Positions 1 to 7,611 of a stretch of DNA of 64,000 nt are shown piece by piece. Origin of the DNA: Truepera sp965215315. Its GTDB lineage: Bacteria; Deinococcota; Deinococci; Deinococcales; Trueperaceae. The notes under the pieces are model-generated. The model had not been told where the DNA came from. It was given only the letters and a program-made list of their open reading frames with translations, and did no database searches. Numbering within the stretch: the stretch's first letter is position 1; each line of letters starts with the position of its first letter. The stretch lies in the NCBI GenBank assembly GCA_965215315.1, contig CBDCDB010000008.1, positions 1,674,001 through 1,738,000 on the forward strand, in the 5' to 3' direction. The translations under genes were made by a program, and so were the position numbers.

Positions 1-693
1 CCCGTTCCAAACCGGGTCACTGGTAATGGCCCGCCGCGCCACCTCGTTTAAGCCGATAGCCCACGCCGAATGCCGCGCCCCGACAGCGATACTGATGAGG
101 CTACGGACGCGCTCCGGGTAGAGGGCGGCCCACTCGAGCGCCTGCATCCCGCCCATACTCCCGCCGATCACCGCCCGCACCGAATCAATACCGAGTTGGT
201 CTAACAGCCGCGCCTGCACCGCCACCATATCGCGCACCGTATAACGTGGAAAAGCCAAACGGTACGGCTCCCCTGTGTCCGGATTTGGGCTACTCGGGCC
301 GGTCGTCCCGTAACAACCGCCCAGCACGTTTGGGCACACGACAAAATGCTTACGGGTGTCGATAGGTTTACCGGGGCCGATGAGCGGATCCCACCACCCC
401 GGCACCTCACCCTCGGGTCGCCCCAATCCTTGTACGCCTGCCGCGTGCGCCGAGCCGGTCAGAGCGTGACAGAGCAGCACGGTGTTATCTTTTGCGGCGT
501 TCAGCTCGCCGTAGGTCTCGAAAGTGACGCAAACGTCGCGCAAGACGCCGCCGTACTCGAGCCTCAGCGGATCGTCCGGCGTAGCGACGGTAAGCGTCCG
601 GGGTTTGACGACGCCGACGCCCGCGCTGCTGTCTTGCGAACGGGCTAGTAAGGCAGCGTGGTCGCCCCAGGTTTCGTGAACGAGCGTGGTCAT
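1..693 (-). CDS. metX: homoserine O-acetyltransferase, 3' part cut by window edge
   Basis: Transfers an acyl group from acetyl-CoA to homoserine, the activating step of methionine synthesis in the cytoplasm. Reverse-strand translation from ATG at 693 is open to the window edge (231 residues of a family near 370). It is an alpha/beta hydrolase fold: a Gly-Gly-Ser-Met-Gly-Gly nucleophile elbow with the catalytic serine near residue 179, and the typical segments CHALTGSAH (about residue 75), GWWDPLIGPGKPIDT (about 99-113) and NVLGGCYGTTGPSS (about 122-135). The Asp and His of the triad lie beyond the edge. One base separates its start from the stop of the preceding sulfhydrylase gene, so it is the third gene of a riboswitch-controlled operon. 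Acetyl versus succinyl specificity cannot be told from sequence alone; the adjacent MetY genes favour acetyl. Confidence 0.93.
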   Translation of the reverse strand, partial: MTTLVHETWGDHAALLARSQDSSAGVGVVKPRTLTVATPDDPLRLEYGGVLRDVCVTFETYGELNAAKDNTVLLCHALTGSAHAAGVQGLGRPEGEVPGWWDPLIGPGKPIDTRKHFVVCPNVLGGCYGTTGPSSPNPDTGEPYRLAFPRYTVRDMVAVQARLLDQLGIDSVRAVIGGSMGGMQALEWAALYPERVRSLISIAVGARHSAWAIGLNEVARRAITSDPVWNG

Positions 694-694
694 G

Positions 695-2002
695 CTAGCC
701 CCGTAAAGCTTGGGTAAAGTCGGTTTGAATATCGGGGAGCGCCTCGAGCCCTACCGAAACCCGCACCAACTCCGGCGTAACCCCGGCGTCACGGCGGGCC
801 GCCTCGCCAAGACTTGCGTGCGTCGTCGTCCAGGGGCTAATCACAACTGTTTTGGCGTCGCCGATGTTGGCTAGGTGCGAGGCGAGTTGCACGCAGTTCA
901 AAAAGCTCTGCGCTTGCTCCGGCGTTTCTGTCTCGAACGAGAGAACCGCGCCAAAACCGTGCGTAAGCGTCCTTTTTGCGGTCTCAAAAGACGGATGTGA
1001 CGGCAAGCCGGGATAGAGCACCCGTTTGATTTCAGGTTGACGCTCGAGCCACCGCGCCAGTTCCAAAGTCGTATGACACGAACGCTGTACTCGGAGAGGC
1101 AAGGTCTCTAGACCTTGCAACGCTAAAGACGCGGCGTAAGGCGAGAGCGTCATCCCCATTGTAAAGAGTCCCAAGTCGTAAGCTCGCAGCGTAAACGCGG
1201 TTTGGGGTGCCCTGGAAACGTAGGTGCGGCCCTTGCCGTCGGGTTTGACGAACGCCGGAAACCGCTCCGGTTGCGCCGCCCAGTCGAACCGTCCGGCCTC
1301 GACGATGGCCCCACCGACAAAGGTGCCGTGCCCGCCAATCCATTTCGTCGCCGAATGCACCACGATGTCTGCGCCGAGCGCTAGCGGCCTGCATAAATAG
1401 CCGCCGCAACCCCAGGTGTTGTCCACAATAAACGAGACTTTTTCGGTTTGACACAGCTCGGCAATCGCAGAGATATCGGGCACGCTGCAACTCGGATTGG
1501 CAATCGTTTCGACCCAAACGCCGACCGTTTCAGCGCGGATGGCGGCTTGAATGGCGTCGGGGTTCGGCGCAACGGTCGAAACGTCACAACCCCACGGCTC
1601 GAGTACCTTCCTTAAAACACTGTGGGTTCCACCAAAACACTCGCTCGAGACCACCAAATGCCCGCCCGGACGCGCCAAAGCCAAAAGCGTCGCGGTCGTC
1701 GCCGCCTGACCTGAAGACAGGCCCAAACCGGCGGCCCCAGCCTCGAGCGCTACTAGTCTATCTACAAATACGTCTACGGTCGGGTTGTGCATCCGCCCGT
1801 ACTGATTTCCGGCGATTTCGCCAGCGAAGAGACCCGCAGCGTGTTCGGCACTTTCGTACGTGTACGACGCCGTAGCGTAGATGGGAACGGCTCTCGAGCC
1901 TGTCACCGGGTCGGGTTTTTGTCCAGCGTGGACGCTCAGCGTGCTGAAGTCCGGTTCGGTTTCGCCCTGCTGTTCGGTTGGAAGTTTCTCTTGAACGCTC
2001 AT
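695..2002 (-). CDS. second O-acetylhomoserine sulfhydrylase-like PLP enzyme
   Basis: A member of the Cys/Met-metabolism PLP-dependent enzyme family, 435 residues. The lysine that would hold PLP is in SATKWIGGHG at about residue 220, and the DNT motif that binds the cofactor ring lies about 25 residues earlier. It is a tandem paralogue of the next gene upstream, sharing the overall layout and long central insertion, but the insertion and N-terminus differ clearly. The start ATG overlaps the stop of the upstream gene in an ATGA, which implies translational coupling. In this operon it may use a different acyl-homoserine or sulfur donor (for example cysteine or a thiol) than its neighbour; that is inference. 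Cystathionine gamma-synthase is an alternative, but the length and insertion fit the MetY group better. Confidence 0.85.
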   Translation of the reverse strand: MSVQEKLPTEQQGETEPDFSTLSVHAGQKPDPVTGSRAVPIYATASYTYESAEHAAGLFAGEIAGNQYGRMHNPTVDVFVDRLVALEAGAAGLGLSSGQAATTATLLALARPGGHLVVSSECFGGTHSVLRKVLEPWGCDVSTVAPNPDAIQAAIRAETVGVWVETIANPSCSVPDISAIAELCQTEKVSFIVDNTWGCGGYLCRPLALGADIVVHSATKWIGGHGTFVGGAIVEAGRFDWAAQPERFPAFVKPDGKGRTYVSRAPQTAFTLRAYDLGLFTMGMTLSPYAASLALQGLETLPLRVQRSCHTTLELARWLERQPEIKRVLYPGLPSHPSFETAKRTLTHGFGAVLSFETETPEQAQSFLNCVQLASHLANIGDAKTVVISPWTTTHASLGEAARRDAGVTPELVRVSVGLEALPDIQTDFTQALRG

Positions 2003-3297
2003 GAAGCGACGGGTTGGGGTACGGCGTGGGTCAGCGCCTGCGCGAAATCTTCGGTGATGTCATCGATGTGTTCGATGCCTACCGCGACCCGAATCATCCC
2101 CGCCGAAACGCCCGCTGCGAGAAGCGCGGCAGGCGTAAGCTGCGCGTGTGTGGTCGAAGCCGGGTGCGTCACCGACGTTTTGGCGTCGCCCAAGTTGACG
2201 AGCCTCGAGGCCAGCTCTACGCTGTCCAAAAAAGTGCGTCCAGCGTCCCTGCCGCCTTCAATCTCGAAGGTCAGGATGCTGCCGACGCCGCACGGAAAAT
2301 GCGCCTGTGCGTAGTCATAAAACGGGTGTTCGGGCAGTCCCGGATAGTTGACCGACGCGACGCCCGGTTGCGCTTTGAGCCACCTTGCCAACGCTTCGGT
2401 GTTCTCGATATGGCGTTCGGCGCGTAGGGAGAGGGTCTCGAGACCCTGCAAAAAGTAAAAGGCGTTTTGCGGCGAGAGCGCGGGGCCCAAGTCGCGGAGC
2501 CCTTCGACGCGGGCGCGGATGATAAAGGCCAAGTTGCCGAACGTCTCGTAAAACTCGAGCCCACCGTAAGACGCGCTCGGTTCGGTAAAGCGCGGATACC
2601 GCCCGTTGTCCCACGCAAAACTCCCGGCATCGACGATCAGCCCGCCGATGCCGGTGCCGTGCCCGTTGATCCACTTTGTTGCCGAGTGCAGCACGATGTC
2701 TGCGCCGTCCGGAATCGGTCGGTAGAGGTAGCCGCCCATCCCCGAGGTGTTATCGACGACCACCGCGACACCTTTGGCGTGCGCGGCCTCAGCAATCGCG
2801 GCGACGTTCGGCAGCGCCAAAGACGGGTTGGGGATAGACTCCAAGTACACCGCTTTGGTCTTGTCGTCAATTTTTGCAGCGTAATCATCAGGATTGTCGT
2901 CCGGCTCGACAAAGCGCACCTCGATACCAAGGCGCGGCAACGTCACCGTAAACATGTTCGCGGTGCCGCCGTAGAGATTTGGCGACGCGACGATGTTGTC
3001 GCCCGCTTCGGCGAGCATGGTCACGGTCAAAAACTCTGCAGCGTGGCCCGACGCGACGGCGAGACCGGCGACGCCGCCCTCGAGCGCGGCGATCCGTTTT
3101 TCCAGCACATCGTTGGTCGGGTTCATGATGCGCGAATAGATATTACCGAACTCCTGCAGCGCGAAAAGCCGCGCTGCGTGGTCGGCGTTATCGAAGGCGT
3201 AGGCAGTCGTCTGGTAGATAGGCACAGCCCTCGCTTTGGTCGTGGCGTCTATCTCTTGTCCGGCGTGAATCTGTAAGGTTTCAAAACGGTGGGACAT
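1999..3297 (-). CDS. metY: O-acetylhomoserine sulfhydrylase (aminocarboxypropyltransferase)
   Basis: Makes homocysteine from O-acetylhomoserine and sulfide using PLP. The 432-residue product starts with the family hallmark FETLQIHAGQE, has the substrate-binding tyrosine/arginine region YSRIMNPT near residue 54, DNTSGMGGYL near 182, and the PLP lysine in SATKWINGHG (about residue 208). The long insertion around residues 230-265 (GRYPRFTEPS onwards) is typical of MetY and absent from cystathionine lyases. Start ATG at 3297 has TAAGGAG seven bases upstream. It is the first gene of the metY-paralogue-metX operon and lies directly downstream of a SAM-I riboswitch. Confidence 0.93.
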   Translation of the reverse strand: MSHRFETLQIHAGQEIDATTKARAVPIYQTTAYAFDNADHAARLFALQEFGNIYSRIMNPTNDVLEKRIAALEGGVAGLAVASGHAAEFLTVTMLAEAGDNIVASPNLYGGTANMFTVTLPRLGIEVRFVEPDDNPDDYAAKIDDKTKAVYLESIPNPSLALPNVAAIAEAAHAKGVAVVVDNTSGMGGYLYRPIPDGADIVLHSATKWINGHGTGIGGLIVDAGSFAWDNGRYPRFTEPSASYGGLEFYETFGNLAFIIRARVEGLRDLGPALSPQNAFYFLQGLETLSLRAERHIENTEALARWLKAQPGVASVNYPGLPEHPFYDYAQAHFPCGVGSILTFEIEGGRDAGRTFLDSVELASRLVNLGDAKTSVTHPASTTHAQLTPAALLAAGVSAGMIRVAVGIEHIDDITEDFAQALTHAVPQPVAS

Positions 3298-3479
3298 GAT
3301 TTACTCCTTAGTTATCGCTTTGTGGTTGGAACAAAATGGCTTTACTTTGCGAAAGAATATAAACCTACAAGAAGCCGCCTTAACGCTCCTGAAAACGTTG
3401 ATTTGCGGCTTAAGACATTCGTTTGGGTTGATACTTGTACTTACTGTACATCGTCGCCTCCTAAAGTGAGGCGCACGGC
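3298..3479 (-). other. leader between riboswitch and metY
   Basis: About 180 bases of untranslated leader. Two stem-loops are visible on the transcribed strand: CGCCTC/GAGGCG with a 7-base loop directly after the riboswitch, and AAGCCGC/GCGGCTT enclosing an inner AACG/CGTT pair, followed by a weakly T-rich stretch. Either could be the switch's expression platform. Neither has a classic U-run, so termination versus another mode of control cannot be decided. Confidence 0.4.
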
Positions 3480-3598
3480 CTCTATCTGCCCGAGGGGTGT
3501 CATCGTAAACTGACCTCGGCTGGAGGGAGCACCCGCCTAGATGAAGGCTGGTTGCTGCAACGTCTTGGGACCAGTTCCCTCGGTTGCTCTTGATAGGT
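3480..3598 (-). promoter_or_regulatory. SAM-I riboswitch (S-box)
   Basis: Read on the reverse strand, the aptamer has all the S-box landmarks in order: P1 strand CTATC, the kink-turn entry AAGAG, GAGGGAACTGG followed by CCC, then GCAACCAGCC, the pseudoknot/SAM-contact strand GGTGCTCCCTCCAGC, a P4 stem CCGAGG/CCTCGG, and the closing P1 strand GATAG. It lies just upstream of a methionine operon, the expected target. Binding of S-adenosylmethionine is expected to switch the operon off. Confidence 0.92.
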
Positions 3599-3629
3599 TC
3601 CACGGCGTGGCGTGGGTAAAGGTTAGTAA

Positions 3630-3658
3630 ACCATAGCAGATGCGTTTACCGCAAGCAA
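3630..3658 (-). promoter_or_regulatory. promoter of the methionine operon
   Basis: On the reverse strand TTGCTT (3658-3653) and TATGGT (3635-3630) are 17 bases apart. The expected transcription start near 3622 puts the riboswitch at the very 5' end of the mRNA, where an aptamer should be. Confidence 0.6.
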
Positions 3659-3744
3659 GTTACAAAGAAAGCCGTAAACAAGAGCAGAGAACGCAAAAAA
3701 AGGCGTGCAACTTTATACTGTGTTCTTCATTATCTTGCTATATT

Positions 3745-4251
3745 CTACAACTCTTTGGCGTACCACTCGAGCACCGGCCTCGCATCAATCGCAAAGCGGT
3801 AGCCGAGCGAACGCCAGAACCGTTTGGCACGCGGGTTGCTGCCGTAAATGCTCGCCAAAATACGTTTTGCGCGGCCTTGTAGACCAGCCTCCAAAAGCCC
3901 GATGGAGCGCCGCCCGTAGCCACGGCTTTGTAACGCTTCGGGGATGAGGAGCAGATTGACGGTTACGTCGCCGGGTTCGGGGTAGTCGAGCTTATAGTCG
4001 AGGTAGCCGACCATCTGGTTTTCACCCCCGTCTTCATGCTGACCTTTGTCGATCAGCAGTTCGACGCAGCGTTTGGGGTCTTGGGCAGCGGCCTCCAACT
4101 CACGCTCAACCTCGGGTAGGGTCGGCAGCGGCGCGGACAAAAGTTCAAAGTAGCGGGGTGCCCGGCAGTAGAGGTTAAAGACGTGTTCGGCGTCGGCCAT
4201 AGTAGCGAGCCGGGTGTGCAGGTTCGGTGTAGCAGACGTAGGCATGGTCAT
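3745..4251 (-). CDS. GNAT-family N-acetyltransferase
   Basis: A 168-residue acetyl-CoA-dependent acetyltransferase. The acetyl-CoA pyrophosphate loop is visible in LLIPEALQSRGYGRRSI (Q/RxxGxG/A), followed by the C-terminal strand GSNPRAKRFWRSLGYRF in which the NxxAxxfwxxlGF pattern is typical of GNAT proteins. The substrate is unknown. I chose the ATG at 4251 because GGGAG lies 8 bases upstream; a TTG at 4266 is also in frame but has no ribosome site, and an ATG at 4245 is a further possibility. It stands alone, convergent with nothing and read towards the methionine leader. Confidence 0.8.
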   Translation of the reverse strand: MTMPTSATPNLHTRLATMADAEHVFNLYCRAPRYFELLSAPLPTLPEVERELEAAAQDPKRCVELLIDKGQHEDGGENQMVGYLDYKLDYPEPGDVTVNLLLIPEALQSRGYGRRSIGLLEAGLQGRAKRILASIYGSNPRAKRFWRSLGYRFAIDARPVLEWYAKEL

Positions 4252-4527
4252 GGGTCGTTCTCCCAAGAGACGAAGTGGTATATGCAGATATTTTAGGATA
4301 GTATAACGGCTTTCGTGAGTTTAACTGTAGCCGATTAAGAAATGATGTAGGTTTCTTTACTTGTGACACCGCTCAGGCGTGAGGCACTGCGTTTGCAGGT
4401 TCCAGTACAAGCTCATGGAGGGCTACAATCCCGGCGACGCGTCTTGTAACGGCTTCTGTGACGGTCTAGACGGAAGCGCGGCAAGCGCCTGTTGGCCCGT
4501 CTCGCGTCCTGTTTGACCTGGGGCGAG

Positions 4528-4533
4528 TAGACT
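4528..4533 (+). promoter_or_regulatory. -10 element for leaderless dipeptidase gene
   Basis: TAGACT ends 7 bases before the ATG at 4541. There is no Shine-Dalgarno sequence, so transcription probably starts at or next to the start codon. Confidence 0.5.
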
Positions 4534-4540
4534 TCCTAGC

Positions 4541-5578
4541 ATGACCCACACGCGCCCTTACCAGCACCTGATAGATGGACACCTAGACCTCGCCTATAAC
4601 GTCCTTTCGGTCAACCGCGACCTCACGCTACCTTTGGACGAGCTGCGCGCTCAGGGACACACGGACGCACTTGTCACCTTGCCTGAGCTTCGTCACGGGG
4701 GCGTCAGCATTGTTTTCGGCACCATCTATGTTAAACCCGCTGCGGGGGTGCAGATGAGCAGCTCTCTGAAAGGCCGCGCCTACGAAACGCCCGAAGAGGC
4801 GCGGGCGCTCGGGTTGGAACAGTTGGAGCTTTATGAACGCTGGGAAGACGTAGGGCTCATCCGCATCCTCCGAACCAAAGCCGATTTAGAGCCTTACAAC
4901 GCGCCTGAGGCTGAGCTGCCGACGGGTCTGGTCGTGTTGCTGGAAGGAGCCGATCCGCTCGTCACGCCGGACGACCTGAGTCAGTGGACGGCGAGGGGTC
5001 TCCGAATCTTAGGCCCCGCGTGGCAACGTACTCGCTACGCAGGCGGCACCCGAGCGCCGGGGCCGCTGACCGAACTCGGAGTGGAACTCATGCACGCCAT
5101 GCGTCAGGAAGGGGTGGTACTGGACGTCAGCCACCTCGCTGAAGAGAGTTTTTGGGGGGCGCTCGAGACCGGCCCCGAACACGTCATCGCCAGCCACGCG
5201 AACGCCCGCAGTTTCGTCCCGACCGACCGCCACCTCTCGGACGCGATGATCCGCGCACTCGGCGCGAAGGGTGGCGTAACGGGCCTCGTGATTGCCAACG
5301 CTTTTCTAAACCCGGACGTGACCGAAGCGTCACCCAAAAGTCAGGTGACGCTTGAAGCCGTAAAACGTCACGCCGAACATGTCGCCGGGCTGATCGGGTG
5401 GGACAAGGTAGCCGTCGGCACCGACTTCGACGGTGGTTTCGGCGTCGAGGACATCCCGGCTGAGCTTCACCGGGGCGCAGACTTCGCCCGTCTCGGTGAG
5501 GCCGTGCCTGAAGTAGCGAGGGCAGATTTTTTAGGCGACACATGGTTTCGGTTTTTGCAGAGAGCACTACCCGAGTAA
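4541..5578 (+). CDS. membrane dipeptidase, peptidase family M19
   Basis: A zinc dipeptidase of the renal dipeptidase family (345 residues, amidohydrolase-type TIM barrel) that cleaves dipeptides, including D-residue-containing ones. Metal ligands can be seen in order: HLDLAYN (His-x-Asp near residue 14), the bridging Glu in LLEGADPL (about 135), His in LDVSHLAEESFW (about 198) and His in ASHANARS (about 219). The Asp in GTDFDGGF (about 295) completes the site. No signal peptide is seen, so it is probably cytoplasmic, and could process peptides imported by the Dpp transporter at 7.6-13.8 kb. That link is inference. Confidence 0.9.
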   Translation: MTHTRPYQHLIDGHLDLAYNVLSVNRDLTLPLDELRAQGHTDALVTLPELRHGGVSIVFGTIYVKPAAGVQMSSSLKGRAYETPEEARALGLEQLELYERWEDVGLIRILRTKADLEPYNAPEAELPTGLVVLLEGADPLVTPDDLSQWTARGLRILGPAWQRTRYAGGTRAPGPLTELGVELMHAMRQEGVVLDVSHLAEESFWGALETGPEHVIASHANARSFVPTDRHLSDAMIRALGAKGGVTGLVIANAFLNPDVTEASPKSQVTLEAVKRHAEHVAGLIGWDKVAVGTDFDGGFGVEDIPAELHRGADFARLGEAVPEVARADFLGDTWFRFLQRALPE

Positions 5579-5649
5579 GCAACGACAAAGATCATTGCTC
5601 CCGGCTCTTTACTTCTCACCCCCAAACTTTCAGGTAGCCTAGACGGACG

Positions 5650-6672
5650 ATGACCCAGGCCGTAACCCAGGCAACAACTCAGCCCGAAACCTTTTACACC
5701 CGTAAACTCGCCGAGGGCCGCGCCGTTCTCGCGCCGATGGCAGGCTTTACCGACGCCCCGTTTCGCAGGCTCTGCCGCCGTTTCGGGAGCGGTTGGGCCG
5801 TCACCGAGATGGTCAGCGCCAAGGCGCTTGTTCAGGGTGACGGGCGCGGGTTGGAGATCGGCGCACCCTACCCGGACGAACCCGATCTGGTCATTCAGGT
5901 TTTCGGCGGCGAACCCGACATCGTCGCCGCAGGCGGGCGCATCTTGTTTGACACCTACCGGCCCGCCGCGCTAGACCTCAACATGGGGTGTCCGGTTAAA
6001 AAAGTTACGGGGAAAAGTTGCGGTTCCTGGCTGATGGGAGACCCTGAGCGGGCGGCGGCTATCGTTTACGCGCTGGCCCAAGCCGTGCCCGTACCCGTCA
6101 GCGCCAAACTTCGGCTTGGCTTTGATGTAGTGAATGTGCTCGAGGTCGCCCTGGCCCTCCAAGAAGCGGGCGCAGCCCTCGTGACGATTCACGGACGCAC
6201 CGCCGCGCAGAAGTACACAGGTGAAGCCGACTGGGACACGGTTGCCGAGGTCGCCGGTCAGCTAGAGATTCCCGTCGTCGGCTCAGGAGACGTCACCACG
6301 AGAGCGCAGTTTGAACATTACCGCTCTTTAGGTCTCGGCGTGATGGTAGGGCGCGGCGCACTCGGTCAGCCGTGGCTTTTTTCAACGTTTCGCGGCGAAG
6401 CGGAACCCATACGGAGCGAAAAGATAGCGCTCATTCTGGAACACGCCCGCCACGCCCACCGTTGGTACGGCTCCGACCACGCCGTCGTCAAGCTGCGCGG
6501 GCAGCTCCTGCGCTACCTTGAAGCGCTACCGGACGGGGCGACGCTGCGTCCTAAGATGTTGCACGTCAGCACGCTCGCTGAACTGGAAACATTGCTAATA
6601 GGAGAACCCGAAACGTCTCACACTCGAGACTTGGGTCGACCTCCAGTTGCTTTTAGCCCAAACCCGCGATAA
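5650..6672 (+). CDS. dus: tRNA-dihydrouridine synthase
   Basis: Reduces uridine to dihydrouridine in tRNA D-loops using FMN and NAD(P)H. The 340-residue product has the N-terminal FMN-binding motif APMAGFTDAPFRRLCRRFG (residues about 27-45), NMGCPVKKVTGKSCGS with the catalytic cysteine near residue 117, HGRTAAQKYTGEADW near 187, and GSGDVTT plus GVMVGRGALGQPW for flavin phosphate binding. It resembles the DusB branch. The start has TAGCCT about 9 bases upstream and no clear ribosome site. A tRNA-Leu gene follows 71 bases later. Confidence 0.92.
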   Translation: MTQAVTQATTQPETFYTRKLAEGRAVLAPMAGFTDAPFRRLCRRFGSGWAVTEMVSAKALVQGDGRGLEIGAPYPDEPDLVIQVFGGEPDIVAAGGRILFDTYRPAALDLNMGCPVKKVTGKSCGSWLMGDPERAAAIVYALAQAVPVPVSAKLRLGFDVVNVLEVALALQEAGAALVTIHGRTAAQKYTGEADWDTVAEVAGQLEIPVVGSGDVTTRAQFEHYRSLGLGVMVGRGALGQPWLFSTFRGEAEPIRSEKIALILEHARHAHRWYGSDHAVVKLRGQLLRYLEALPDGATLRPKMLHVSTLAELETLLIGEPETSHTRDLGRPPVAFSPNPR

Positions 6673-6743
6673 GATAACCTGTTTTGCATGGCAAGCCCCT
6701 AAGGGCTGAACGTCCCAACCATGTAGGGCTTAGGCCAAACTGT

Positions 6744-6828
6744 GCCGGGATGGCGGAATTGGTAGACGCAGTAGACTCAAAATCTACCGGCTTCGGCTGT
6801 GCGGGTTCGAGTCCCGCTCTCGGCACCA
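6744..6828 (+). tRNA. tRNA-Leu (anticodon CAA)
   Basis: Acceptor GCCGGGA pairs with TCTCGGC. The anticodon stem GTAGA/TCTAC encloses CTCAAAA (anticodon CAA). The long variable arm with CGGCTTCGGCTG marks a class II leucine tRNA, and the T loop GGTTCGAGTCC is intact. The 3' CCA is encoded. Confidence 0.96.
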
Positions 6829-6885
6829 CCTTATTACCCCTGCTGTAGCCTACGGCTCACAGCTTTTCTGACGGAGGCTTCCCAA

Positions 6886-7125
6886 GTGTTTATCGTATTT
6901 TGGCTTATCTTTCTACTTTTCATCTTGACGTCGTTTGCCCTGACCGCTATTATCATCATGCAAGAACCCAAACAGGGCGGTCTCGGTGAAGGTTTAGGCG
7001 GCGGCGGACAAGACTTTTCCGCGTCTACGGGCGGCACCGCAGGCGGTTTGCAGCGTTTGACCATCTACCTGGGCGTCACCTGGGGGTTGCTGGCGCTGGC
7101 GCTGGCTATTGTGCCGAGGGTGTAG
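6886..7125 (+). CDS. secG: SecG preprotein translocase subunit
   Basis: Small auxiliary membrane subunit of the SecYEG channel. The 79-residue product has two hydrophobic helices (about residues 1-25 and 53-75) separated by the family signature IIMQEPKQGGLGEGLGGG. I chose the GTG at 6886 because CGGAGG lies 8 bases upstream; the reading frame is open back into the tRNA-Leu gene but those residues are not SecG-like. The tRNA and secG may be co-transcribed, as in many bacteria. A strong terminator follows. Confidence 0.93.
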   Translation: MFIVFWLIFLLFILTSFALTAIIIMQEPKQGGLGEGLGGGGQDFSASTGGTAGGLQRLTIYLGVTWGLLALALAIVPRV

Positions 7126-7172
7126 CAGCCGAGCCGCGCAACACTACCGTACTTTCCAGCTAAAGCACCTAG

Positions 7173-7203
7173 ATCCCGTCATCGACCTGACGGGATTTTT
7201 CTT
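7173..7203 (+). terminator. intrinsic terminator after secG
   Basis: ATCCCGTCA and TGACGGGAT form a perfect 9-bp stem with a 6-base loop, followed by a run of T. Confidence 0.9.
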
Positions 7204-7396
7204 TGCCGTATATTTTCGTGACTGGTTCCTTGTCACAAGGTACACAGGGGGCTCGAGGCTACTCCGCTCAATCTCAAATCTGTGCTGTAACACCAATATA
7301 TGCACTTCGACTCACTTACTTGTGACACTCTGCTTGGTTTTCAGGTCAAGCGTACCAACCAACACTATAAACATGTGTAGCGTTATCCCAAACTGT

Positions 7397-7425
7397 TTGA
7401 CGCGTTCACTTCGGGGTGCTAGATT
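7397..7425 (+). promoter_or_regulatory. promoter of the Dpp-type operon
   Basis: TTGACG (7397-7402) and TAGATT (7420-7425) with 17 bases between them. The predicted start near 7432 gives a leader of about 180 bases before the binding-protein gene. Confidence 0.65.
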
Positions 7426-7435
7426 GCAAGTGTGA

Positions 7436-7506
7436 AAAGGCTAACATCGCACACAGCTGGCAGAAGCGGAACAACTTGATTTTTACCCCCCGTGAGGTTA
7501 GCCTTT
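7436..7506 (+). other. long-range stem in the Dpp leader
   Basis: AAAGGCTAAC (7436-7445) and GTTAGCCTTT (7497-7506) are a perfect 10-bp inverted repeat around a 51-base apical region. It begins only a few bases after the predicted transcription start, so it would be the first structure in the mRNA. I do not recognise it as a known riboswitch. Confidence 0.5.
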
Positions 7507-7611
7507 GGGAGTAACGAGAAAACGGATTTTCGCCATAAGGGAGTCAAAATATAGGTTGTTGCAGCTCAAAAGGTTGAGATTACGTTTTCAAAACTCGAGG
7601 AGGTAGTGGCA

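Noticed and set aside
201..648. Open frames of 69 and 100 codons at the left edge
   Set aside because: They lie in other frames over the partial metX gene, which reads through without stops to the window edge and matches the family.
6799..6885. N-terminal extension of SecG
   Set aside because: It overlaps the tRNA-Leu gene, and a GTG with a good ribosome site lies at 6886.
4356..7330. TTACTTGTGACAC occurring twice (about 4356 and 7315)
   Set aside because: A 13-base match with no shared flanks and no palindrome; too little to call a repeat or a CRP site.
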